DNA of 64,000 bases from Dokdonella sp. GTDB taxonomy: Bacteria > Pseudomonadota > Gammaproteobacteria > Xanthomonadales > Rhodanobacteraceae. The first letter of the stretch is position 1. Each line of letters starts with the position of its first letter. Where the stretch lies: contig JANQAE010000003.1 in NCBI GenBank assembly GCA_024707225.1, forward strand, positions 620,001-684,000, written 5' to 3'. The position numbers were made by a program, and so were the translations under genes. The notes below the pieces were generated by a model. The model was not told the DNA's origin, ran no database searches, and saw only the letters and a list, made by a program, of their open reading frames with translations. Below are positions 29,987 through 39,700 of this stretch, in pieces.

Positions 29987-31281
29987 GTGAACAGCCCCGA
30001 CACCGTGGTCCCCGTGCGTCGCGCCGCGGTGATCTTCATCTTCGTCACGGTCGTGCTCGACATGCTCGCGTTCGGCCTGATCATCCCGGTGCTGCCGCAT
30101 CTGGTGCAGGCGATGGTCGGCGGCGACATCGCGGTCGCGACGCAGTGGACCGGCCTGTTCGGCGCGCTGTTCGGACTGATGCAGTTCGTGTTCTCGCCGG
30201 TCCAGGGCGCGCTGTCGGACCGCTTCGGACGGCGCCCGGTCATCTTGCTGTCGAACCTCGGCCTCGGCCTGGACTTCATCGTGATGGCGCTCGCGCAGAC
30301 GCTGCCGGTGCTGTTCATCGGCCGCATCGTCTCGGGCATCACCGCGCCAGCTTCACGACCGCCAATGCCTACATCGCCGACGTGACGCCGAAGGAGAAGC
30401 GCGCCGCCGCGTTCGGACTGCTCGGCGCGGCGTTCGGCATCGGCTTCGTGATCGGCCCGGCGCTCGGCGGCTTCCTCGGCAGCGTGTCGCCGCGGCTGCC
30501 GTTCTGGGTCGCCGGCGGCCTGGCGCTGGCCAACTTCGTCTACGGCTGGCTGATCCTGCCCGAGTCGCTGCCGCCGGAGCGGCGCAGCGCGCGCTTCGAC
30601 CTCAAGGGCGCCAATCCGCTCGGCGCGCTGCGCCTGCTGCGCCGCTATCCGCACGCGCTCGGACTGATCGTGGTCGTGTTCCTGACCCAGTTCGCGCAGT
30701 TCTCGCTGAACTCCACCTTCGTGCTGTTCGCCGACTACCGCTTCCAGTGGGGTCCGCAGGAGGTCGGCTACACGCTGGCCCTGGTCGGCCTGTGCAGCGG
30801 CATCGTCCAGGCCGGTCTGGTCGGCCGCCTGGTGCGCCGCTTCGGCGAACGCCGGCTGATGCTGACCGGTCTGTCGTTCGGCATCGCCGGCTTCGTGACG
30901 TTCGGCCTCGGCGCGACGCCGCTGCTGTTCCTGGCCGGCATTCCACTACTGGCGCTGGCCGGCCTCGGCGGACCGCCGGCGCAGGCGATCCTGACCCAGC
31001 AGGTCGACCCCGGCGAACAGGGCCGGCTGCAGGGCGCGATCAGCGCGATGGCCGGCCTGGCGACGATCTTCGGCCCGTTCCTGTTCACGCAGGTGTTCGC
31101 CGCGTTCATCGGTCCGCAGGCGGACCTGCACGTGCCCGGCGCGGCGTTCCTGCTGTCGGCGGTCCTGCTCGCCGCGGCGCTGCTGCTGGGCTGGCGCGTC
31201 ACCGCGCGTTTCGCACGCGCGCCGGCAGCGGCCGCGCCGCCGCCATCGCAGCCGGCCGTCGAGCCCGGCCCGCCGGGCTGA
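29987..31281 (+). CDS. MFS drug exporter (TetA/TCR-like), frameshifted near 30344
   Basis: A 12-helix major facilitator of the DHA1/TCR type (tetracycline-resistance-like; substrate unknown). Helix 1 has VVLDMLAFGLIIPVLPHLV. The loop 2-3 motif is GALSDRFGRRPVILLSN, and helix 5 is FGIGFVIGPALGGFLG (antiporter motif C). The frame changes at about 30344: RIVSGITA continues as ASFTTANAYIADVTP one frame over. Adding one G (ACCGGCGCC instead of ACCGCGCC) restores RIVSGITGASFTTANAY. The start is GTG 29987. The restored length is about 431 residues. Confidence 0.82.
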
Positions 31282-31337
31282 GCGGCCGGACTCACGCAGC
31301 GGCACGGACACGCACCGGACAAGGCGCGCCGGATCGG

Positions 31338-31343
31338 TAGAAT
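31338..31343 (+). promoter_or_regulatory. -10 box of the M28 peptidase gene
   Basis: TAGAAT, 26 bases before the start codon at 31370, between the MFS and peptidase genes. Confidence 0.4.
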
Positions 31344-31369
31344 CGGGCCTTTCACCACGGAGGCCCCTC

Positions 31370-33082
31370 ATGCGCCCATTGCTCACCGCCAGTGCCGTCG
31401 CCGGCCTGGTCGCGCTCGGCTTGACCGCCTGCCAGCGCGAACCCGCTCCCGCCGCCGAGGCGCCGCCGGCCCCTGCCGCCGCCGCGCCGGCCCCCGGACC
31501 GCTGGTACCGACGGCCGACGGCGCCTGGAGTCCGGCGATCACCGCCGAGGACTTCGCGGCGCGTGTGCAGAAGCTGGCGTCGGATCAGTTCGAGGGCCGC
31601 AAGCCCGGCACCGTCGGCGAGCGCCTGACGACCGCCTACCTCAAGGACCAGTTCGAGCAGATCGGCCTCAAGCCCGGCAATGCCGGCAGCTGGTTCCAGA
31701 CCGTCCCGATGGTCGAGACGACGATGGTCGACGCCGATCAGGTCGCGCTCGACGTCAAGGGCAGCGGCGGCGAGGCGCGCTTCGCGTTCGGCACCGACAT
31801 GGTGCTCGGCACGCTCGACGGCAGCCTCGAGGTCGACCTCAAGGACAGCGACGTGCTGTTCCTCGGCTACGGCGTCGACGCGCCGGACCAGCAGTGGAAC
31901 GACTTCGACGGCGTCGACGTCAAGGGCAAGACGATCGTCGTGCTCGTCAACGATCCGGGCTGGGGCTCGCAGGATCCGGAGCTGTTCAAGGGCCGTGCGC
32001 TGACCTACTACGGCCGCTGGACCTACAAGTTCGAGGAGGCCGCGCGCAAGGGCGCGGCGGCCGCGCTGATCGTCCACGAGGACGCCGGCGCCGGCTATCC
32101 GTGGGGCGTCGTGCAGGCCGGCTGGAGCGGCCCGCAGCAGAGCCTGCCGGCCAGCGAGGATCCGGCACCGCGCCTGAAGGCCGCCGGCTGGCTGACCGGC
32201 GACGCCGCGCGCCGGCTGTTCGCGACGGCCGGACAGGACTTCGACGCGCTCAAGAAGGCGGCCGACGTGCGCGGCTTCAAGCCGGTCGCACTCGGCGCGA
32301 AGCTGTCGACGCGCTTCACGAACACGGTGACGCGTTCGACCTCGGAGAACGTGCTGGCGGTGCTGCCCGGCACCACGCGACCCGACGAGGTCATCGTCTA
32401 CACCGCGCACTGGGACCACCTGGGCAAGGACGAGCACCTGCAGGGCGACCAGATCTACAACGGCGCGGTCGACAACGCGACCGGCGTGGCCGCCCTGCTC
32501 GAGATCGCCGAGGCGTTCAAGCACCAGCAGCCGGCGCCGGAGCGCTCGATCCTGTTCCTGGCGGTCACGCTCGAGGAGTCGGGCCTGCTCGGCTCGGCCT
32601 ACTACGCGGCGCATCCGGCCTATCCGCTGGCCAAGACCGTCGCCAACATCAACATCGACGCGCTGCCGGTGATCGGACGCAGCAAGGACGTCTCGGTGAT
32701 CGGCCTGGGCCAGTCCGAGCTCGACGCGTACGTGACCGAGGCGGCCAAGGCGCAGAACCGCACGATCACGCCGGACGCCTCGCCGGAGAAGGGCTTCTTC
32801 TTCCGCTCCGATCACGTCAATTTCGCGCGCGGCGGCGTCCCGGCGCTGTATGCGGCCGGCGGCGAGGATCTGGTCGAAGGCGGCACCGAGGCCGGCGCCA
32901 GGGCCGAGGCCGACTACAACACGCACCGCTATCACAAGCCGGCCGACGAGTTCGACCCGAACTGGGACCTGCGCGGCACGATCGAGGACCTCGAGCTGCT
33001 CTACGCGGTCGGACGCCGGCTCGGCGGCGAATCGACGTTCCCGCAATGGAAGCCGGGCGCCGACTTCCGCCGTCCGCAGTGA
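31370..33082 (+). CDS. M28-family zinc peptidase lipoprotein
   Basis: A 570-residue exported lipoprotein with lipobox LTAC, a Pro/Ala-rich linker, a protease-associated (PA) insert around residues 150-300, then the M28 catalytic domain. Visible zinc/catalytic residues are YTAHWDH (about 345), NGAVDNATGVA (about 366), VTLEESGLLG (about 401) and ANINIDALP (about 429), with the last His in RYHKPADEF (about 522). It is probably an aminopeptidase in the periplasm or on the outer membrane. ATG 31370 starts the signal peptide directly. Confidence 0.9.
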   Translation: MRPLLTASAVAGLVALGLTACQREPAPAAEAPPAPAAAAPAPGPLVPTADGAWSPAITAEDFAARVQKLASDQFEGRKPGTVGERLTTAYLKDQFEQIGLKPGNAGSWFQTVPMVETTMVDADQVALDVKGSGGEARFAFGTDMVLGTLDGSLEVDLKDSDVLFLGYGVDAPDQQWNDFDGVDVKGKTIVVLVNDPGWGSQDPELFKGRALTYYGRWTYKFEEAARKGAAAALIVHEDAGAGYPWGVVQAGWSGPQQSLPASEDPAPRLKAAGWLTGDAARRLFATAGQDFDALKKAADVRGFKPVALGAKLSTRFTNTVTRSTSENVLAVLPGTTRPDEVIVYTAHWDHLGKDEHLQGDQIYNGAVDNATGVAALLEIAEAFKHQQPAPERSILFLAVTLEESGLLGSAYYAAHPAYPLAKTVANINIDALPVIGRSKDVSVIGLGQSELDAYVTEAAKAQNRTITPDASPEKGFFFRSDHVNFARGGVPALYAAGGEDLVEGGTEAGARAEADYNTHRYHKPADEFDPNWDLRGTIEDLELLYAVGRRLGGESTFPQWKPGADFRRPQ

Positions 33083-33173
33083 CGACCGGGGCCCGGCCGG
33101 CGCAGCCGGCCGGGCCGTTCAGCCGCCGCCGCGGATCGCGGCGGCGGCCGGCGTGACCGCCACATGAGTTTGC

Positions 33174-33179
33174 TACACT
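33174..33179 (+). promoter_or_regulatory. -10 box of corC
   Basis: TACACT, about 38 bases before the preferred corC start, within an otherwise very GC-rich gap. Confidence 0.4.
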
Positions 33180-33216
33180 CCGCCGTTCCGCCCCCGTGGC
33201 GCCGACCCCGTCGAGA

Positions 33217-34062
33217 ATGAGCGAGGATCCTCCGAGTAGACCGCCCCGAACCTGGTTCGGTCGTATTTTTCAGGCTTTCAGCGGCGAGCTGCGCAGCCGC
33301 GAAGAACTGATCGACGAGCTCCGCCACGCCCAGTCCACGGGACTGATCTCCAACGACACGCTCGCGATGATCGAGGGTGCGATCGAGGTCACCGACATCA
33401 AGGTGGGCGACGTGATGGTGCCGCGTGCGCAGATGGTCTCGATCGCGGTCGACGACCCGCTCGGCGAGATCGTGCAGACCGTCATCGAATCGGGACACTC
33501 GCGTTTTCCGGTGCACGGCGACGACCGTGACGAGATTCTCGGCATCCTGCTCGCCAAGGACCTGCTGCGCTGCTTCAGCCAGTCCAGCGACGCGCCGCGC
33601 GACATCCGTCCGCTGCTGCGCTCGGTGATCCTGATCCCCGAGTCCAAGCGCCTGAACATCCTGCTCAAGGAATTCCGCCTGTCGCGCCATCACATGGCGA
33701 TCGTCGTCGACGAGTACGGCGGCGTGGCCGGCATCGTCACGATCGAGGACGTGCTCGAGCAGATCGTCGGCGACATCGACGACGAGCACGACGACGACGA
33801 CGACCGCCAGACCCTGATCCGCGTGTCGCCGGACGGCACCTTCCTGGTCGACGCGCAGACCCCGATCGCCGCGTTCAACGAGCGCTTCGGCAGCGTGTTC
33901 AACGACGAGGAATACGACACCGTCGGCGGCATGATCGCCGCGACCGTCGGCCACCTGCCGCAACCCGGCGACGAGGCCGACCTCGGCGGCTTCCACTTCC
34001 AGGTCATGAAGGGCGACGCGCGGCGCGTACAGCAGTTCGCCGTGCGGATGCACGCGGCGTGA
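33217..34062 (+). CDS. corC: CorC/YbeX-type CBS-domain protein (Mg/Co homeostasis)
   Basis: ATG 33217 (MSEDPPSRPPRTW) gives 281 residues; GTG 33196 is possible. A short helical N-terminus (LRSREELIDELRHAQSTG) leads into two CBS domains: IKVGDVMVPRAQMVSIAVDD and RHHMAIVVDEYGGVAGIVTI. After an acidic run (DIDDEHDDDDD) comes a CorC_HlyC C-terminal domain with NDEEYDTVGGMIAATVGHLP. It is soluble and cytoplasmic. In E. coli the homologue supports CorA-linked magnesium/cobalt efflux and is usually next to lnt and ybeY; here it is followed by a DUF4105 gene and corA. Confidence 0.9.
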   Translation: MSEDPPSRPPRTWFGRIFQAFSGELRSREELIDELRHAQSTGLISNDTLAMIEGAIEVTDIKVGDVMVPRAQMVSIAVDDPLGEIVQTVIESGHSRFPVHGDDRDEILGILLAKDLLRCFSQSSDAPRDIRPLLRSVILIPESKRLNILLKEFRLSRHHMAIVVDEYGGVAGIVTIEDVLEQIVGDIDDEHDDDDDRQTLIRVSPDGTFLVDAQTPIAAFNERFGSVFNDEEYDTVGGMIAATVGHLPQPGDEADLGGFHFQVMKGDARRVQQFAVRMHAA

Positions 34063-35330
34063 GCCGGACCACGCCGGCGCGCGCGCGCGCCACGCGCGGC
34101 GCCGGCCTGCTCGCATGGCTGGCCTGTCTGCTGGGCCTGTGGACCGGGGCCGCCGCCGCGCAGGCGCCGGACGCCGAGCCCGGCGATTCGCTGCGGATCA
34201 GCCTGGTCACCTATGGCCCCGGCGCGCTGTACTGGGAGCGCTTCGGCCACAACACGCTGCTGGTGCGCGATCTCGCCAGCGGCGAGGCGACCGTCTACAA
34301 CTACGGCCTGTTCGACTTCGCCGAAGACGACTTCTTCTGGAATTTCGTGCGCGGCCGCATGACCTACCACGTCGGCGCCTGGCCGTTCGACGAGGACCTG
34401 CCCGCCTACGTCGCCGAAGGCCGCAGCGCGGTCGAGCAGCCGCTGGACCTGACGCCGCGCCAGCGCGTCGAGCTGCGCGACTTCCTCGCCTGGAACGTGC
34501 AGCCGGCCAACGCCCGCTACCGCTACGACTACTTCGTCTCCAACTGCTCCACACGTCTGCGCGACGCGCTCGACCGCGTGCTCGGCGGCGCGCTGCGCGA
34601 GCAGTCGCGCGGCCGCTCGCGCGGCTACACATATCGCATGAACGCGGTGCGCCTGCTCGCGCCGGACCCGTGGCTGATGCACGTGGTCGACCTCGGCCTG
34701 GGGCCGTTCGCCGACCAGCGCCTGGACTTCTGGCAGGAGAGCTTCGTGCCGATGACGCTGCAGCGCGTCGTCGGCGAGGCACGCGTGCCCGACGGCGACG
34801 GCGGCATGCGGCCGCTGGCCGCCGCACCGATCGCGCTGGCCGAAAGCCGCCTCGAGGCGCCGCCGGACATCCCGCGCGATCTGCGCGGGCCGTTCCTCGC
34901 GGCCGGCATCGGCATCGCCGCGGCGCTGTGGCTGCTCGGCCGCGCGCGCCATCGCCGCGCCGCGCGGATCGGCTTCGCGCTGGCCGCCTTCACGTTCTCG
35001 CTGGCGGCCGGACTCGCCGGCGCGGTCCTGGCCTTCCTGTGGGGCTTCACCGAGCATCGCGCGGCCTGGCGCAACGAGAACCTGCTGCTGCTCGATCCGC
35101 TGTGCCTGGCGCTGCTGCCGGCCTGGTGGCGCGCGCTGCGCGCAGACTGGCGTCCGTCGCGCCCGGCGCGCTGGCTGGCCGGCGTGGTGCTGGCGGCGGC
35201 GGGCTTCGCGGTGTTCTCGAAGGTGCTGCCGTGGTTCGTGCAGGCCAACGTGCACTGGATCGCGCTGATCGTGCCGATCCATCTGGCGCTCGCGGCGACG
35301 CTCTGGCGCCAGCCGCACGCGGCGCGCTGA
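34059..35330 (+). CDS. DUF4105 (Lnb N-terminal-like) membrane protein
   Basis: The start is GTG 34059, overlapping the corC stop (GTGA). The product has 423 residues. A signal peptide (GLLAWLACLLGLWTGAAAAQA) precedes a periplasmic DUF4105 domain with WERFGHNTLLVRD, YNYGLFDFAEDDFFWNFVRG and DYFVSNCSTRLRDALD, whose His and Cys suggest a papain-like or lacto-N-biosidase-like hydrolase fold. About five membrane helices follow (residues 270-415). Its role is not known. The domain is common next to envelope genes, and coupling to corC is notable. Confidence 0.82.
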   Translation: MSRTTPARARATRGAGLLAWLACLLGLWTGAAAAQAPDAEPGDSLRISLVTYGPGALYWERFGHNTLLVRDLASGEATVYNYGLFDFAEDDFFWNFVRGRMTYHVGAWPFDEDLPAYVAEGRSAVEQPLDLTPRQRVELRDFLAWNVQPANARYRYDYFVSNCSTRLRDALDRVLGGALREQSRGRSRGYTYRMNAVRLLAPDPWLMHVVDLGLGPFADQRLDFWQESFVPMTLQRVVGEARVPDGDGGMRPLAAAPIALAESRLEAPPDIPRDLRGPFLAAGIGIAAALWLLGRARHRRAARIGFALAAFTFSLAAGLAGAVLAFLWGFTEHRAAWRNENLLLLDPLCLALLPAWWRALRADWRPSRPARWLAGVVLAAAGFAVFSKVLPWFVQANVHWIALIVPIHLALAATLWRQPHAAR

Positions 35331-35370
35331 ACGCGGCGGCGCGCATTGCGAGCGCCGCCCGGGACGCGGC

Positions 35371-36402
35371 ATGATCGCGCCCATGGTCGAAGCTCCCGCA
35401 TCCGCCGCGCCGGCGTGTTCCGCACCGACGCCGATGGTCGTCAACTGCGTGGCGTACACCAGCCAGGGACGCCGCGTCGGCGACATCACGATCGACGAGA
35501 TCAGCGACGTGCTGGCGCGGCCCGACCAGTTCGTCTGGGTCGGCCTGCACGAGCCGGACGCACCGCTGCTGGAGAAGCTGCAGGAAGAGTTCGGTCTGCA
35601 CGATCTGGCGATCGAGGATGCCAAGAACGCGCATCAGCGCCCGAAGATCGAGAGCTACGGCGACTCGCTGTTCATCGTCGCGCAGACCGCGCAGTTCGTC
35701 GCCAGCCGCATCGAGTTCGGCGAGACGCACGTCTTCGTCGGCCGCAACTACATCGTGACGATCCGCCACGGCGCCTCGCTGTCGTACGCGCCGGCCCGGC
35801 GCGGCTGCGAGCAGACGCCCGACCTGCTCGCGCTCGGCCCCAGCTACGGCCTGTATTCGGTCCTGGACTTCATCGTCGACAACATCCTGCCGATCGTGCG
35901 CAGTTTCCGCGAGCAGCTGCAGGACCTGGAGGAGGACATCTTCCAGGACACGTTCAAGCGCCAGACGATCCGCAGCCTCTACGAGCTCAAGAAGGAGCTG
36001 GTCTCGCTGCGCCTGGCGGTCGCCCCGCTGCAGGACGTGCTGAACCAGCTGGTGCGCCTGTATCCGGGGCTGATCCGCGACGAAGTGCGTCCGTATTTCC
36101 GCGACGTGTCCGACCATGCCACGCGCATCAACGAGTCGATCGACACGATGCGCGAGATGCTCTCGGCCGCGATCAGCATCAACACCGCCGTGGTCGGCGC
36201 CGCGCAGAACGAGGTCGTCAAGCGGCTGGCCGGCTGGGCCGCGCTGCTGGCCGCGCCGACGCTGATGACGAGCTGGTACGGCATGAACTTCCACCACATG
36301 CCCGAGCTCGACAAGGCCTGGGGCTATCCGGCGATGATCGTGCTGACCGCCTCGATCTGCGGCGGCCTGTTCATCCTGCTGCGGCGCGCGCGCTGGCTCT
36401 GA
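35371..36402 (+). CDS. corA: CorA magnesium/cobalt channel
   Basis: A 343-residue CorA-family protein. The N-terminal cytoplasmic domain includes FVWVGLHEPDAPLLEKL and EDAKNAHQRPKIESYGDSLF; a long helical stalk (residues about 170-285) follows, then two membrane helices. The selectivity motif YGMNF is present near residue 305 and the basic tail RRARWL closes the protein. It forms a pentameric Mg2+ channel in the inner membrane. It lies 40 bases after the DUF4105 gene and is probably in one unit with corC. Confidence 0.93.
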   Translation: MIAPMVEAPASAAPACSAPTPMVVNCVAYTSQGRRVGDITIDEISDVLARPDQFVWVGLHEPDAPLLEKLQEEFGLHDLAIEDAKNAHQRPKIESYGDSLFIVAQTAQFVASRIEFGETHVFVGRNYIVTIRHGASLSYAPARRGCEQTPDLLALGPSYGLYSVLDFIVDNILPIVRSFREQLQDLEEDIFQDTFKRQTIRSLYELKKELVSLRLAVAPLQDVLNQLVRLYPGLIRDEVRPYFRDVSDHATRINESIDTMREMLSAAISINTAVVGAAQNEVVKRLAGWAALLAAPTLMTSWYGMNFHHMPELDKAWGYPAMIVLTASICGGLFILLRRARWL

Positions 36403-36537
36403 GGTGTCGAGGGTGGCCGGAGGAGGGCGTCGCGAGAGCGGCATCGACGCGGCGCGGATATGCATCGCAGCGACGCAGCGATAACACGTCGACATCTGCT
36501 GCCTTCGCCGAGCGTCGTTGCGTCGCACAATTTCGAG

Positions 36538-36552
36538 TGGTCCATACGACCA
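36538..36552. promoter_or_regulatory. Inverted repeat upstream of cstA
   Basis: TGGTC-N5-GACCA, a perfect five-base inverted repeat in the 232-base gap before cstA, about 85 bases from its start. It may be an operator. TTGACC (36572-36577) downstream could be a -35 box but has no good -10. Confidence 0.3.
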
Positions 36553-36634
36553 AAGGCTAATGCACTGCGGCTTGACCGTGGTGCGCTGCGGGAACACGCT
36601 TTCGCGGTTCCCGGTCCCGTAGGGTGGAGGCGGT

Positions 36635-38698
36635 ATGACTTCGGTGTTAAGCAAGTTGGGATGGCTGGCCTTGGCCGTCCTCGGCGCGTTCTGCCTGGGC
36701 ACCGTCGCCCTGCACCGCGGCGAAACGATCAACGCGGTCTGGCTGGTGACGGCCGCGGTGTCGATCCTGTTCATCGCGTATCGCTTCTACAGCAAGTTCA
36801 TCGCCGACAAGGTGCTGCAGCTCGATCCGACGCGTGCGACGCCGGCGGTGCTGCGCAACGACGGACTGGACTACGTACCGACCGACAAGTACGTCGTCTT
36901 CGGCCACCACTTCGCCGCGATCGCCGGCGCCGGCCCGCTGGTCGGCCCGGTGCTGGCCGCGCAGATGGGCTACCTGCCCGGCACGCTGTGGATCCTGGTC
37001 GGCGTGATCTTCGCCGGCGCCGTGCAGGACTTCATGGTGCTGTTCTTCTCGTCGCGCCGCGACGGCAAGTCGCTTGGCGACATGGCGCGCGCCGAGCTCG
37101 GGCCGGGCGCCGGCGTGGTCGCGATGATCGGCGTGACGATGATCATGTTCATCATCCTCGCCGTACTCGCGCTGGTCGTCGTCAAGGCGCTGGCCGAAAG
37201 CCCCTGGGGCACGTTCACGGTCGCGATGACGATCCCGATCGCGCTGTTCATGGGCGTCTACCTGCGCTACCTGCGCCCGGGCCGCGTCATGGAGGTGTCG
37301 ATCATCGGCCTGGTCCTGCTGCTGCTGTCGATCTGGCTCGGCGGCGTCGTCGCGCACGATCCGGCCTGGTCCGAGGCGTTTCACTTCAACGGCCGCCAGC
37401 TCGCCTGGATGCTGATCGCCTACGGCTTCCTCGCCTCGGTGATCCCGGTCTGGCTGCTGCTGGCGCCGCGCGACTACCTCTCGACCTTCCTCAAGATCGG
37501 CACCGTGGTGCTGCTGGCGATCGGCATCCTGATCGCCGCGCCGGAACTGCGCATGCCGGCGCTGACCAAGTTCGTCGACGGCACCGGTCCGGTCTTCGCC
37601 GGCGGGCTGTTCCCGTTCCTGTTCATCACGATCGCCTGCGGTGCGGTGTCGGGCTGGCACTCGCTGATCTCCTCGGGCACCACGCCCAAGCTGCTCGCCA
37701 ACGAGAAGGAAGCGCGCCTGGTCGGCTACGGCGGCATGCTGATGGAGGCCTTCGTCGCGGTGATGGCGCTGATCGCCGCCTGCGTGCTCGATCCGGGCAT
37801 CTACTTCGCGATGAACGCGCCGGCCGCGCTGATCGGCACCACGGTCGAGTCGGCCGCGCAGGCGATCAGCAACCTCGGCTTCGTGATCACGCCGGACATC
37901 CTCGCCCAGACCGCGGCCGACATCGGCGAGGGATCGATCCTGTCGCGTGCCGGCGGCGCGCCGACGCTGGCGGTCGGCATGGCGCACATCCTGCACAGCG
38001 TGATCTCCGGCGAAGGCATGATGGCGTTCTGGTACCACTACGCGATTCTGTTCGAAGCGCTGTTCATCCTGACCACGGTCGATGCCGGCACGCGCGCCGG
38101 CCGCTTCATGATCCAGGACCTGGCCGGTCTGGCGGTGCCCTCGCTCAAGCGCACCGAGTCGTGGACCGGCAATCTGATCGCGACCGCGCTGTGCGTGGCC
38201 TGCTGGGGCTACTTCCTCTATCAGGGCGTGGTCGATCCGCTCGGCGGCATCAACACGCTGTGGCCGCTGTTCGGCATCGCCAACCAGATGCTCGCGGCGA
38301 TCGCGCTGACGCTGTGCTGCGTGTGCCTGATCAAGATGAAGCGCGATCAGTACGTCTGGGTGCCGCTGGTGCCGACCGTCTGGCTGCTGATCTGCACGCT
38401 GACGGCAGGCTTCCAGAAGGTGTTCCACGGCGACGTGCGCATCGGCTTCCTCGCCCATGCGCGCAAGTACGCCGACGCCCTCGCGCAGGGCCAGGTGCTG
38501 GCGCCGGCCAAGTCGCTCGACGACATGAACCGCATCGTCTTCAACGACTACGTCAATGCCGGCCTCGCCGCGACGTTCATGACGATCGTCGTCGTCGTCG
38601 TCGTGTTCGGCATCCGTGCCGCGCTCAAGGCCCGGCGCGTCTCGGTGCCGACCGCACAGGAAACGCCGTACGTCGCGCTGGCTTCGGTCGCGCGATGA
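36635..38698 (+). CDS. cstA: CstA-type pyruvate/peptide transporter
   Basis: A 687-residue inner-membrane protein with about 16-18 hydrophobic segments, homologous to E. coli CstA, which takes up pyruvate (and possibly peptides) in starved cells. Conserved parts are FGHHFAAIAGAGPLVGPVLA, GYLPGTLWILVGVIFAGAVQ, SGWHSLISSGTTPKLLANE and LWPLFGIANQMLAAIAL. GGTGGAGG lies just before the ATG, a strong ribosome site. The stop overlaps the ybdD-like start (ATGA), as in many bacteria. Confidence 0.95.
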   Translation: MTSVLSKLGWLALAVLGAFCLGTVALHRGETINAVWLVTAAVSILFIAYRFYSKFIADKVLQLDPTRATPAVLRNDGLDYVPTDKYVVFGHHFAAIAGAGPLVGPVLAAQMGYLPGTLWILVGVIFAGAVQDFMVLFFSSRRDGKSLGDMARAELGPGAGVVAMIGVTMIMFIILAVLALVVVKALAESPWGTFTVAMTIPIALFMGVYLRYLRPGRVMEVSIIGLVLLLLSIWLGGVVAHDPAWSEAFHFNGRQLAWMLIAYGFLASVIPVWLLLAPRDYLSTFLKIGTVVLLAIGILIAAPELRMPALTKFVDGTGPVFAGGLFPFLFITIACGAVSGWHSLISSGTTPKLLANEKEARLVGYGGMLMEAFVAVMALIAACVLDPGIYFAMNAPAALIGTTVESAAQAISNLGFVITPDILAQTAADIGEGSILSRAGGAPTLAVGMAHILHSVISGEGMMAFWYHYAILFEALFILTTVDAGTRAGRFMIQDLAGLAVPSLKRTESWTGNLIATALCVACWGYFLYQGVVDPLGGINTLWPLFGIANQMLAAIALTLCCVCLIKMKRDQYVWVPLVPTVWLLICTLTAGFQKVFHGDVRIGFLAHARKYADALAQGQVLAPAKSLDDMNRIVFNDYVNAGLAATFMTIVVVVVVFGIRAALKARRVSVPTAQETPYVALASVAR

Positions 38699-38964
38699 AC
38701 CGCGACGCGGCCAAGGCCCCTTCCGCAACGGAAGGGGCCGGCGAAGCCACCGCTGCCGTCGACGGCGGCAGCGGTGGCGCGCTGAGCCGGCTGTGGCAGC
38801 GCGCGGTCCGCATCGCGCGTCAGATCATCGGCATCCCGGACTACGGCACCTACGTCGCGCATCTGCGCGCCTACCATCCGGACCGGCCGATCCCGACCTA
38901 TGCGGAGTTCTTCAACGAACGCCTCGAGGCGCGCTACAAGGGCGGCGGCGGCCGCTGCTGCTGA
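38695..38964 (+). CDS. YbdD/YjiX-family small protein (DUF466)
   Basis: An 89-residue protein whose last 60 residues are the YbdD family: RIARQIIGIPDYGTYVAHL and HPDRPIPTYAEFFNERLEAR, ending with a CC pair. In E. coli YbdD is needed with CstA for pyruvate uptake. The N-terminal 25 residues are Gly/Ala-rich and longer than in E. coli. The start overlaps the cstA stop, so production is coupled. Confidence 0.9.
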   Translation: MNRDAAKAPSATEGAGEATAAVDGGSGGALSRLWQRAVRIARQIIGIPDYGTYVAHLRAYHPDRPIPTYAEFFNERLEARYKGGGGRCC

Positions 38965-39135
38965 GCGGTCGCCCCCCCGTCCGTTTGCCGGCCCGCGACG
39001 GCGCGCCGATACTGCGCGCATGCCGACCCCGCGCGCGCCGATGAGGACACCCTGCCCGACGCAGGCCCGCTTCGTTGCGGCCGCGGCACGCGACGGCGCC
39101 GCCGCCCGCGGTCTGGGCGGCACGAGGCCCCCGGC

Positions 39136-39639
39136 ATGAGTGCCCTCATGCTGCGCCATGTCGTGCCGGCGGATGCCGAGGCCATCTGCGCGATCTACAA
39201 CCCACACGTGCGCGACACGATCGTCACGTTCGAGGACGTGCCGGTCACGCCGGCGCAGATGGCCGAGCGCATCGCGCAGGTGCAGGGTGCCGGTTATCCG
39301 TGGTGGGTCGCCGACGCCGGCGGCCGCATCGCCGGCTACGCCTACGCGGCGCGCTGGCGCAGCCGTGCCGCCTACGATCCGACCGTCGAGACGACGATCT
39401 ACGTCGCCGCCGACGCGCAACGCGGCGGCATCGGCGTACCGCTCTACGACGCCCTGCTCGGCGACCTGGCCGATCGCGGCTATCACGTCGCGCTCGGCTG
39501 CGTCGCCCTGCCGAATCCGGCCAGCGTCGCGTTCCACGAACGCTGCGGCTTCCGCAAGGTCGCCCACCACGCCGAGGTCGGCCGCAAGTTCGGGCGCTGG
39601 ATCGACGTCGGCTTCTGGCAGCGCATGCTGCAGCGCTGA
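39136..39639 (+). CDS. GNAT acetyltransferase, phosphinothricin-acetyltransferase-like
   Basis: A 167-residue enzyme of the PAT/MddA group. The N-terminus RHVVPADAEAICAIYNPHVR, the internal TIVTFEDVPVTPAQMAERI and WRSRAAYDPTVETTIYVAAD are characteristic. The acetyl-CoA loop is QRGGIGVPLYDALL (Q/RxxGxG), and NPASVAFHERCGFRKVAHHA follows. Relatives acetylate methionine sulfoximine/sulfone or phosphinothricin; the native substrate is unknown. ATG 39136 is the only start fitting the domain edge. Confidence 0.87.
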   Translation: MSALMLRHVVPADAEAICAIYNPHVRDTIVTFEDVPVTPAQMAERIAQVQGAGYPWWVADAGGRIAGYAYAARWRSRAAYDPTVETTIYVAADAQRGGIGVPLYDALLGDLADRGYHVALGCVALPNPASVAFHERCGFRKVAHHAEVGRKFGRWIDVGFWQRMLQR

Positions 39640-39700
39640 CGGCGTGTCCGATGCTGCATCGCCGCGGCAGCCGTCCGTGGCCGGTGGCCGACTGTGTCGC

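Noticed and set aside
33780-33810. GAC repeats (poly-Asp codons) in corC as a repeat element
   Set aside because: They encode the acidic linker before the C-terminal CorC domain, a normal feature.
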